A DNA stretch of 8,492 bases from Candidatus Sumerlaeota bacterium (GTDB taxonomy: Bacteria; Sumerlaeota; Sumerlaeia; MWCT01), in NCBI GenBank assembly GCA_026398545.1, contig JAPLSR010000183.1, positions 1-8,492 on the forward strand, given 5' to 3'. Positions 1-5,472 of this stretch are shown here, piece by piece; the stretch's first letter is position 1; every line of letters begins with the position of its first letter. The notes below the pieces were generated by a model. That model had not been told where the DNA came from and searched no databases. It saw only the letters and a list, made by a program, of their open reading frames with translations. The position numbers and the translations under genes were made by a program.

Positions 1-2
1 AA

Positions 3-353
3 ACCGAGCCCGAGCACATCTTTGTCATTGAGGAGCAGATGACGCCTTTCATCCCGATTGTGCGCGTGCCGGATGTGAAGCGGGGCATTGAACTTGCCAT
101 TATCGCGGAGGGCGGGCGCTGCCATACGGCGCTAATGCACTCGCGCAATGTGGCGGCAATGCATGAGATGGCGCGGAGGGTGAACACCACCATCTTTGTG
201 AAGAACGGCTCATGTCTGGCGGGGCTTGGCATTGGCGGCGAGGGGACGCTCTCCTTCACCATTGCCACACCCACAGGAGAGGGCGTGACCACGGCGCGCA
301 CCTTCACACGCCGCCGTCGCTGCACGCTGAAGCGATATTTTCATATTGTATAA
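3..353 (+). CDS. pduP: CoA-acylating aldehyde dehydrogenase (PduP/EutE type), C-terminal part only
   Basis: This is the last 116 residues of a protein that starts before the window. The tail contains FVKNGSCLAGLGIGGEG, FTIATPTGEG and ARTFTRRRRC, which match the conserved end of PduP/EutE-family acylating aldehyde dehydrogenases. These enzymes oxidise an aldehyde to acyl-CoA with NAD+ and CoA inside a microcompartment. The nucleotide-binding region and catalytic cysteine lie outside the window and cannot be checked. It is followed 79 bases later by pduL, which uses its acyl-CoA product, so the two form a pathway pair. Whether the substrate is acetaldehyde, propionaldehyde or another aldehyde cannot be told from this part, so the symbol denotes the family, not the substrate. 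Confidence 0.92.
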   Translation, partial: TEPEHIFVIEEQMTPFIPIVRVPDVKRGIELAIIAEGGRCHTALMHSRNVAAMHEMARRVNTTIFVKNGSCLAGLGIGGEGTLSFTIATPTGEGVTTARTFTRRRRCTLKRYFHIV

Positions 354-373
354 TTAATACTCTGATGTTCAAA

Positions 374-402
374 CTCTGTGTCCTCTGTGACTCTGTGGTG
401 AA
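374..402 (+). repeat. CTCTGTG repeat, single copy, upstream of pduL
   Basis: Three CTCTGTG heptamers lie at 374-380, 383-389 and 391-397, separated by 2 and 1 bases, and are followed by GTGAA. The element ends 9 bases before the pduL ribosome binding site. The same architecture recurs at 1200-1228 with only the 2-base spacer changed. Similar CTCTGTG/CACAGAG elements are, from memory, common in spacers of many unrelated bacterial genomes; their function is not established. Confidence 0.85.
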
Positions 403-432
403 TCAAAAAACAAAGGAGTCCCATATTTCCTG

Positions 433-1140
433 ATGCCCATCGACCCGAAAGTCATCCGCGAGATTGTGGAAAGTGTGTTGTCCGAGATGAAAGGGCGTGA
501 GCGCCCGGTGGCGGATGCAGACGTGGCGCGGGGTATTGTCCCCGTGGGCGTCTCCATGAGGCATGTCCATCTCTCAAAAGAGCATGTGGAGCGGCTCTTC
601 GGGCAGGGACACCAGCTGACGCCTCAGCGTGAGCTCCTCCAGAAGGGCGAATTTGCGGCGGAGGAGACCGTGACGCTTGTTGGACCGCGTATGCGGGCGC
701 TGGAACATGTGCGCATCCTGGGACCCGCCAGGGGCGAAACCCAGGCGGAGATTTCCCTGACGGATGCCATTTATCTCGGCATTCATCCGCCTGTGCGCCC
801 TTCGGGCAATCATGAGGGTTCGCCCGGAATTTTGATTGTCGGTCCGTCAGGTTTTTTGAACATCTTATCCGGCGTGATACGCGCCAACCGCCATATCCAT
901 CTCTCACCTGCTGAGGCGGCGGCGCTCGGGCTGAAGGATAACGATAATGTGCTTGTAAAAGTCCAGGGCGACCGCCCGCTCATTTATTATGACGTCCAGG
1001 TGCGTGTGAAGGAATCATTTGTGGCGCAGATGCATCTTGACACGGACGATGCAAACGCCGCGGGCGTTCGCGATGGGGATAAGGTGCAGATTATCCTCCG
1101 GAAGGAGGATTGCCGCCTCTGCGAGAAAATCGGGTCATAA
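433..1140 (+). CDS. pduL: Phosphate propanoyltransferase PduL (microcompartment phosphotransacylase)
   Basis: The 235-residue protein has the two-domain PduL fold signature. VSMRHVHLS (His44, His46) and RANRHIHLS (His154, His156) are the paired zinc-binding motifs, and Glu106 in the QAEISLTDA segment and His201 in AQMHLD fit the remaining metal ligands. PduL converts acyl-CoA plus phosphate to acyl-phosphate and releases CoA for the aldehyde dehydrogenase. Residues 3-20 (IDPKVIREIVESVLSEMK) form a likely amphipathic helix followed by a linker, typical of an encapsulation peptide that targets enzymes to the BMC lumen. AAAGGAG at 412-418 is the probable ribosome binding site; its 14-base gap to the ATG is long, but no better in-frame start is visible. 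An unusual feature is a CxxC pair (Cys227, Cys230) in the C-terminal tail. Confidence 0.95.
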   Translation: MPIDPKVIREIVESVLSEMKGRERPVADADVARGIVPVGVSMRHVHLSKEHVERLFGQGHQLTPQRELLQKGEFAAEETVTLVGPRMRALEHVRILGPARGETQAEISLTDAIYLGIHPPVRPSGNHEGSPGILIVGPSGFLNILSGVIRANRHIHLSPAEAAALGLKDNDNVLVKVQGDRPLIYYDVQVRVKESFVAQMHLDTDDANAAGVRDGDKVQIILRKEDCRLCEKIGS

Positions 1141-1142
1141 TC

Positions 1143-1228
1143 TCACACAGAGTCACAGAGGACACAGAGGATAATAAAACAAATAAAATATTGGATATTC
1201 TCTGTGCACTCTGTGACTCTGTGGTGAA
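1143..1228 (+). repeat. Inverted pair of CTCTGTG repeats forming a hairpin upstream of the kinase gene
   Basis: The left arm has CACAGAG at 1146-1152, 1154-1160 and 1163-1169. The right arm has CTCTGTG at 1200-1206, 1209-1215 and 1217-1223, followed by GTGAA. The arms pair over 15 bases (1146-1160 with 1209-1223) and a further 7 (1163-1169 with 1200-1206), separated by a 2x2 internal loop and closed by a 30-base AT-rich loop. The hairpin lies inside the operon and ends about 7 bases before the kinase ribosome binding site, where it could affect mRNA stability, processing or translation. There is no U-tract after it, so it does not look like an intrinsic terminator. Confidence 0.85.
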
Positions 1229-1245
1229 ATTGTGCGGGGAAAATC

Positions 1246-2502
1246 ATGAGTGAGGAAAAAACCATCCTGATAATCAATCCAGGCAGCACATCCCTGAAGT
1301 TCAAGGTTTATCATTTCCCGGAAGAAAAAATCCTTGCCACCGGCAAGGTGGAACGCATCGGAGGGGGAAAAAGCGAGTATCACTTTTACATTGGAGAAAA
1401 GGAATTAAAGGGACAAAAATCCATACCCGATTACAAAAGCGGGATTGAGTTGATTTTGCATGTACTAACCGGTCAGGAATCTATTCTCCGGTCGATTAAT
1501 GACCTGGCGGCGGTGGGATTCAAGACGGTGCACGCAGGACCGCGCAGCTTCGGTCCAGGCGCCGTCTTTCTCACGGATGATATCCTCGCAGAGATGGAGC
1601 GGTTTGAACTTGCCGCACCATTTCACAACCGTGTCTATCTTGACGCCATCGCATGTTTCCGCGAGGTTGCGCCAGATGTCCCCCTCGCCGCTCTTTTTGA
1701 ACCAACCTTCCACGCCACCATCACAGAAGAGAAATACGCCTGCGGCATCCCGTATGAATGGCAGGAGAAATACGGCATCCGGCGCTACGGTTTTCATGGC
1801 GCCTCCCACCGATACATCAGCGAAACCGCACCCACCCTCATGGGTTGGAGCGATAAAAAGCGCCGCAAATACGGCATCGTCTCATGCCACCTCGGCGGCT
1901 CCTCATCCCTCTGCGCCATCCGGGACGGCAAATCCGTGGACACCACGATGGAGTTCTCGCCACAGAGCGGTATTGTGCACTCCACGAGGTGCGAGACTAT
2001 TGACCCATTCATCCTCCTGTTTGCGCAAAGGGAGATGAACCTTAGCGCCGACGAATTGAGCAGAATTCTCTGCACAGAAAGCGGACTGAAGGGCATCTCC
2101 GGCATCTCAGGCGACATGCGCGACCTGCGGGAATGGGCAAATTCAGGCAGCAGGCGGGCGCGTCTTGCCATGGAGGTCTTCTATTATCAGGTTCGCCGCC
2201 AGATTGCCGCCATGGCTGCCTCTCTTGGAGGTCTGAACGCCCTCGTTTTCACAGGGGGCATTGGTGAAAATGGCGACCTCGACCGGCTTGAGATATGCCG
2301 CGGTCTTGAATTCCTCGGCATCCTTATTGACGAGGAGAAAAACAGCCGCACAAACAGCGTTGCGGGATGTATCTCAATCCTCACCTCGCCCGTCGAGGTG
2401 TGGGTCATCCCGACCAATGAGGAACTCATCGTGGCGCGGGAGATTAATAATCTGATATCACCCCCCGAAAAAGTGAACTATCGGAAGGATTCAAAAGCAT
2501 GA
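1246..2502 (+). CDS. ackA: Acetate/propionate kinase family protein (divergent, BMC-associated)
   Basis: The 418-residue protein has the order of ASKHA acetate kinase motifs: INPGSTSLKF (10-19), RRYGFHGASHRY (179-190), SCHLGGSSS (213-221), the TRCETIDP segment (247-254), SGISGDMRDL (285-294), FTGGIGEN (335-342) and VIPTNEEL (387-394). It should transfer phosphate from acyl-phosphate to ADP, giving ATP and the free acid, directly after PduL in the pathway. Compared with the well-studied Methanosarcina enzyme, by eye the R91 position is Lys93, D148 is Glu152 and N211 is Gly218, while H180 (His184) and R241 (Arg248) are kept. I recall similar HLGGSSS kinases in planctomycete-type sequences, so this is probably a subfamily and not decay. 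GGGGA lies 5 bases before the ATG. The stop overlaps the pduS-like start by four bases (ATGA). Acetate cannot be distinguished from propionate specificity. Confidence 0.88.
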   Translation: MSEEKTILIINPGSTSLKFKVYHFPEEKILATGKVERIGGGKSEYHFYIGEKELKGQKSIPDYKSGIELILHVLTGQESILRSINDLAAVGFKTVHAGPRSFGPGAVFLTDDILAEMERFELAAPFHNRVYLDAIACFREVAPDVPLAALFEPTFHATITEEKYACGIPYEWQEKYGIRRYGFHGASHRYISETAPTLMGWSDKKRRKYGIVSCHLGGSSSLCAIRDGKSVDTTMEFSPQSGIVHSTRCETIDPFILLFAQREMNLSADELSRILCTESGLKGISGISGDMRDLREWANSGSRRARLAMEVFYYQVRRQIAAMAASLGGLNALVFTGGIGENGDLDRLEICRGLEFLGILIDEEKNSRTNSVAGCISILTSPVEVWVIPTNEELIVAREINNLISPPEKVNYRKDSKA

Positions 2503-3800
2503 CATCCGAGCTCAGACCGGAACAATTGCGCACATGGGGAGTCGTGGGGGCGGGCGGCGCCGGTTTTCCCACTGAGGTGAAATGCCGCGCCAGAGCGGAA
2601 ATCGTCATCGTGAATGCCGCCGAGTGCGAACCGCTCCTCCACAAGGATAAGGAACTCCTGCGCGCCTTCCCTGATGAGATATTTGCAGGGCTTCGCGCCG
2701 TCATGAAAATGACCGGCGCCATCAGGGGGGTCATTGGCATCAAGGAAAAATATACGGATGTGATAGACATCCTGCATCCTCTCCTGCCGGAAAATGTCGC
2801 TCTCCATCTCCTTGGTGATTTTTACCCTGCCGGCGATGAATTCATACTTGTCCACACCGTCACAGGGCGAATCATTCCGCCGGGCGGACTCCCCATACAT
2901 GTGGGATGCGTGGTCAACAATGTGGAGACTCTCATCAATGTCGGGCGCGCCGGACCCGTGGTGGTGAAATATCTCACCGTGGCGGGGGCGGTCAAAAATC
3001 CCGTGACACTCTGCGTCCCGCTGGGAATCTCCTTCAGCGAGTGCATGGAACTTGCGGGCGGGGCAACTATTCCAGACGCCGTTGCCCTTGTGGGCGGAAT
3101 GATGATGGGCGCATTCTGCGATGATTTCAGCACGCCGGTTATCAAAACCACCGGCGGAATCATCATCCTCCCGCGCGAGCATGACCTCGTGCGGCGTTAC
3201 ACAAGAAAGCCCAATCACATCCGGCGCATCGGGCTCTCCGCATGCGACCAGTGTTCATACTGCACGGAGCTCTGCCCGCGCTATCTCCTCGGTCATCCCA
3301 TCCAGCCTCACATTGTCATGCGCAGTCTTGGATTTTCCGCGCCCGCGCCCGCCATGATGTCCGGGGCGCTCGCCTGCTGTGAATGCAATCTCTGCACACT
3401 CATGTCATGCCCGGAAGACCTCGACCCTCGTGCGGCGTGTATCGATGCAAAGAGATTGGCGTGCAAGGCGGGCGTGGCTCCGCCCCACAGGGAGGCACAG
3501 GCGCATCCACTGGTTGAGGAGCGCCGCACGCCCCTGAAGCGCCTGATGAATCGCCTCGGGGTTGCGGGTTTTGTCAACAGAGGACCTCTCATCGCCGGCG
3601 TGGCGGAGACGCATCGCGTGCTCCTGCCGCTTAAGCAACATGCCGGCGCACCGGCTGAACCGACGGTTAAAATTGGAGACCGCGTCAGGACTGGAGACAT
3701 GGTGGCTGACTCGCCCGAGGGCAAACTCGGCGCCTGCATCCATGCAAGCATTGACGGGCGCGTTGTCTCAATAGACGGCTCCATTGTGATTGAACGATAA
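2499..3800 (+). CDS. pduS: PduS-like Fe-S flavoprotein (RnfC family, BMC electron transfer)
   Basis: The 433 residues are close to the roughly 450 of Salmonella PduS. From the N-terminus it has GGAGFPT (19-25) and VNAAECEPLL (38-47) of the RnfC/NuoF-like flavin and NADH fold, YPAGDE (109-114) and NNVETL (140-145). Two ferredoxin-type cysteine clusters follow: Cys249/252/255/259 and about Cys293/296/299/304. The end (about 385-433) looks like the RnfC barrel-sandwich segment. PduS was characterised as a cobalamin reductase that binds FMN and two 4Fe-4S clusters and interacts with PduT. No B12-dependent enzyme is visible here, so general NADH oxidation with electron export through PduT is an equally good role. 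Translation is probably coupled to the kinase through the ATGA overlap, with GGAAGGA at 2483-2489 as ribosome binding site, 9 bases before the start. Confidence 0.92.
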   Translation: MTSELRPEQLRTWGVVGAGGAGFPTEVKCRARAEIVIVNAAECEPLLHKDKELLRAFPDEIFAGLRAVMKMTGAIRGVIGIKEKYTDVIDILHPLLPENVALHLLGDFYPAGDEFILVHTVTGRIIPPGGLPIHVGCVVNNVETLINVGRAGPVVVKYLTVAGAVKNPVTLCVPLGISFSECMELAGGATIPDAVALVGGMMMGAFCDDFSTPVIKTTGGIIILPREHDLVRRYTRKPNHIRRIGLSACDQCSYCTELCPRYLLGHPIQPHIVMRSLGFSAPAPAMMSGALACCECNLCTLMSCPEDLDPRAACIDAKRLACKAGVAPPHREAQAHPLVEERRTPLKRLMNRLGVAGFVNRGPLIAGVAETHRVLLPLKQHAGAPAEPTVKIGDRVRTGDMVADSPEGKLGACIHASIDGRVVSIDGSIVIER

Positions 3801-3827
3801 TCCCACAGGAGAGAAAGGAATTACATG

Positions 3828-4385
3828 ATGGCTCTTGAAGCGATTGGTCTTGTGGAGGTTTCAAGCATTGCACGAGGTCATGAAGTGGAGGACACCATGC
3901 TGAAGACGGCGGCGGTGACGCTCCTTGTGGCGCGCACTATCTGCTCGGGGAAATATATTGTTGTGGTAGGGGGCGATGTGGAAGCTGTAAAGAGCGGCGT
4001 GGAGGCTGGCGCCGCAGTTGCGGAAGGCACCCTTATTGAACAGCGCGTCATCCCGCGCGTCCATCCCGGAGTCTTTCCGGCAATTTCAGGCTCCGTGGAA
4101 CTTCGCCCCGAAGAGGCGCGCGCCCTGGGCGTGGTGGAGACCTTTTCCGCCTCAAGCATCATCGAATGCGCCGATGCGGCGGCAAAGGCGGCAGATGTTA
4201 TCCTCTTCAGAGTCCATCTGGCGATGGCAGTAGGAGGGAAGGGATTTTTCTCCTGCACAGGCGATGTGGCGGCGGTAAGGGCGGCGGTGGAGGCTGGTGC
4301 GCGCATTGCTGCGGAGGATGGCATCCTTGTGGGCACTGCCGTCATCCCCGCACCCCGTCCCGAACTCTTTGAGGAATATATCTAA
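3828..4385 (+). CDS. pduT: PduT-like BMC-T shell protein with probable Fe-S site
   Basis: The protein consists of two fused BMC domains (about 4-90 and 95-180), each with a GDV-A-V--GVEAGA-type BMC signature, as in trimeric tandem-domain shell proteins. The first domain begins EAIGLVEVSSIARG and the second has ALGVVETFS, both close to PduT. The ARTICSGKY loop carries one cysteine (residue 39 of this start) at the place of PduT Cys38, which in the trimer helps hold a 4Fe-4S cluster at the pore. It probably passes electrons between the PduS-like partner just upstream and the outside of the shell. ATG codons lie in tandem at 3825 and 3828. I choose the second because AAAGGA at 3814-3819 is then 8 bases away instead of 5, and the N-terminus then matches PduT better; 3825 remains possible. 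It is the last gene of the visible operon, and no intrinsic terminator follows. Confidence 0.93.
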   Translation: MALEAIGLVEVSSIARGHEVEDTMLKTAAVTLLVARTICSGKYIVVVGGDVEAVKSGVEAGAAVAEGTLIEQRVIPRVHPGVFPAISGSVELRPEEARALGVVETFSASSIIECADAAAKAADVILFRVHLAMAVGGKGFFSCTGDVAAVRAAVEAGARIAAEDGILVGTAVIPAPRPELFEEYI

Positions 4386-4391
4386 TTTACA

Positions 4392-4430
4392 ATTCGCTAA
4401 TCGTAATTCGTTATTCGTAAATCGCAATTT
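4392..4430 (+). repeat. Tandem heptamer repeat, consensus ATTCGTA
   Basis: Five consecutive 7-base units start at 4392, 4399, 4406, 4413 and 4420, each differing from ATTCGTA by no more than two bases, and a partial sixth unit follows. The array sits between two convergent genes and supplies the last codons and stop of the minus-strand gene. Period and position resemble the short tandem repeats known from cyanobacterial spacers, but the sequence family differs from the CTCTGTG one in this window. Confidence 0.75.
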
Positions 4431-5406
4431 CCCCCCCCCTTGACACATCAATCATATACAGGAGAATGAACGGCACCATCCATGAAAAATACTGGGTAAA
4501 CAGGACAGGATTGAATCCAAGAAAAATGAAAAAGGCGAGCGCCGCACCCAGCCAGCGGTTCCATTTCCCCCTCACAGACGCCGTCCAGAATAATAAATAA
4601 ACCACCACCTCAAAGAGGCGCAGTAATATTCCAGTTTCACCAAATAACAGCGCAATAGACCTCGAATCCTCCAGGAGTTGTGATGAGACTCCACGCACCA
4701 CGTTGAAGAAAATGGACTTTACAAACCCCTCAGGATGCCAGACAAAAAATGGCAGCGAAATCGCCGCCGGTATCAATAACACATATCCCAGACGCCTCAG
4801 TCCCTCCCTCAAATCCTTGCTGCCACAAATAAGGACGGGGAGAAAAAGCACGCCGAAATGCTTCATGCTGAGGGAAACGCCAAAAAGAAGCCCCGCCAGA
4901 AAAGGCTTTCTATCCCAATAATACAGCGACAGCACCATCATGAGAATGATAAATGCCTCGCTGTTCCCTATCTCCCACACATAAAGACCCCAGCGCGAAA
5001 AAAACCAGACAAATGCCGCAAGCAGTCCCACAAAATCCTTCCCCCGCTCCCTGCCGTAATTAAAGAGAAACGTCCCGAGCGTAAGGTCAAATATGAGGAT
5101 AAAAATGCGCCAGAAAAAAATAAAAGATTCAAACTCCTTCGCGCCCAGTTTGATGAAAAGGGCGGCAATGAGATAAACAAGCGGGAGCCGCGTGGGATAT
5201 TTTTCATTATGAATCATATCCCCGTGCATGATGCGCTCATAAGGATTCACCCCCGTGGCGATTCGCTGTCCGTCCGTCCAGGCAAAATAGGTGTCCCGCC
5301 CCTTTGTCTCCATATAAAACCCCGGCAACCGCACATACAGCGCAAGAATAATAATGGCAAAAAACGCCACAAGGGTAATATTGCGATATTTGTTCTCTTC
5401 AGGCAT
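4411..5406 (-). CDS. Polytopic membrane protein, GT-C / GT87-like glycosyltransferase candidate
   Basis: The protein has 331 residues from the chosen start and is mostly hydrophobic, with about eight to ten membrane segments, the first at about 10-28. The first outer loop contains GRDTYFAWTDGQRIATG then NPYE (about 36-57), with acidic residues Asp38 and Asp45. This pattern, with an acidic first loop and a G-x-NPY motif, is typical of GT-C-fold, DUF2029/GT87-like enzymes that move sugars from polyprenyl-phosphate donors to acceptors at the outer side of the membrane. Later segments SMKHFGVLFLP and VLFTQYFSWMVPF also fit this group. An upstream ATG at 5436 would add ten residues, but a strong ribosome binding site (5414-5422) lies 7 bases before the ATG at 5406. 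Nine consecutive G bases in the coding strand lie six codons before the stop, and the final residues EIAIYE come from the heptamer repeat. Sugar and acceptor cannot be told. It follows the GHL10 gene on the same strand after 66 bases. Confidence 0.72.
   Translation of the reverse strand: MPEENKYRNITLVAFFAIIILALYVRLPGFYMETKGRDTYFAWTDGQRIATGVNPYERIMHGDMIHNEKYPTRLPLVYLIAALFIKLGAKEFESFIFFWRIFILIFDLTLGTFLFNYGRERGKDFVGLLAAFVWFFSRWGLYVWEIGNSEAFIILMMVLSLYYWDRKPFLAGLLFGVSLSMKHFGVLFLPVLICGSKDLREGLRRLGYVLLIPAAISLPFFVWHPEGFVKSIFFNVVRGVSSQLLEDSRSIALLFGETGILLRLFEVVVYLLFWTASVRGKWNRWLGAALAFFIFLGFNPVLFTQYFSWMVPFILLYMIDVSRGGEIAIYE
4431..4439 (-). repeat. Poly-C/poly-G tract of nine in the 3' end of the GT-C-like gene
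   Basis: Nine consecutive C on the plus strand read as nine G in the coding strand of the membrane protein, encoding part of Arg-Gly-Gly near its C-terminus. It directly adjoins the heptamer array. Tracts of this length are slippage-prone, but a shift here would change only the last few residues and the stop position. Confidence 0.8.
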
Positions 5407-5413
5407 CTCACCG

Positions 5414-5422
5414 ACCTCCCCC
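5414..5422 (-). promoter_or_regulatory. Ribosome binding site deciding the GT-C-like start
   Basis: On the minus strand this reads GGGGGAGGT and lies 7 bases before the ATG at 5406-5404. The alternative ATG at 5436 has only a weak GA-rich sequence before it. This supports the shorter 331-residue product. Confidence 0.7.
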
Positions 5423-5430
5423 AGACTCCG

Positions 5431-5454
5431 ATTCATTGATTCATTGACTCATTT
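5431..5454 (+). repeat. Tandem octamer repeat, consensus ATTCATTG
   Basis: Two identical ATTCATTG units at 5431-5438 and 5439-5446 are followed by a diverged third unit, ACTCATTT, at 5447-5454. The array lies in the 66-base spacer between the GHL10 stop and the GT-C-like start and happens to create the spurious upstream ATG at 5436. Confidence 0.55.
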
Positions 5455-5472
5455 CCGAATACACTGATTTTT

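Noticed and set aside
452..907. 151-residue open frame on the minus strand opposite pduL
   Set aside because: Its Arg/Pro/Ala-rich low-complexity product is typical of an antisense shadow of a GC-rich gene.
1143..1228. Intrinsic terminator between pduL and the kinase gene
   Set aside because: The hairpin has a 30-base loop and no T-run after its right arm, and it is followed directly by the kinase ribosome binding site and gene of the same pathway.
2478..3218. 246-residue open frame on the minus strand opposite the PduS-like gene
   Set aside because: It lies entirely opposite a gene with clear Fe-S and flavin motifs, its product has no recognisable family pattern, and it is explained by high-GC codon bias on the other strand.
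4386..4440. Bidirectional terminator between the convergent pduT-like and GT-C-like genes
   Set aside because: I could not find a GC-rich stem with a T-tract; the sequence is explained by the direct heptamer array and a C-tract.
5407..5436. Ten-residue N-terminal extension of the GT-C-like protein from the ATG at 5436
   Set aside because: The start comes from the octamer repeat and lacks a good ribosome binding site, while the ATG at 5406 has a strong one at 7 bases.
4858..5439. 193-residue open frame on the plus strand opposite the GT-C-like gene
   Set aside because: Its Lys-, Arg- and His-rich product is what the complement of hydrophobic membrane codons gives; it is a shadow.
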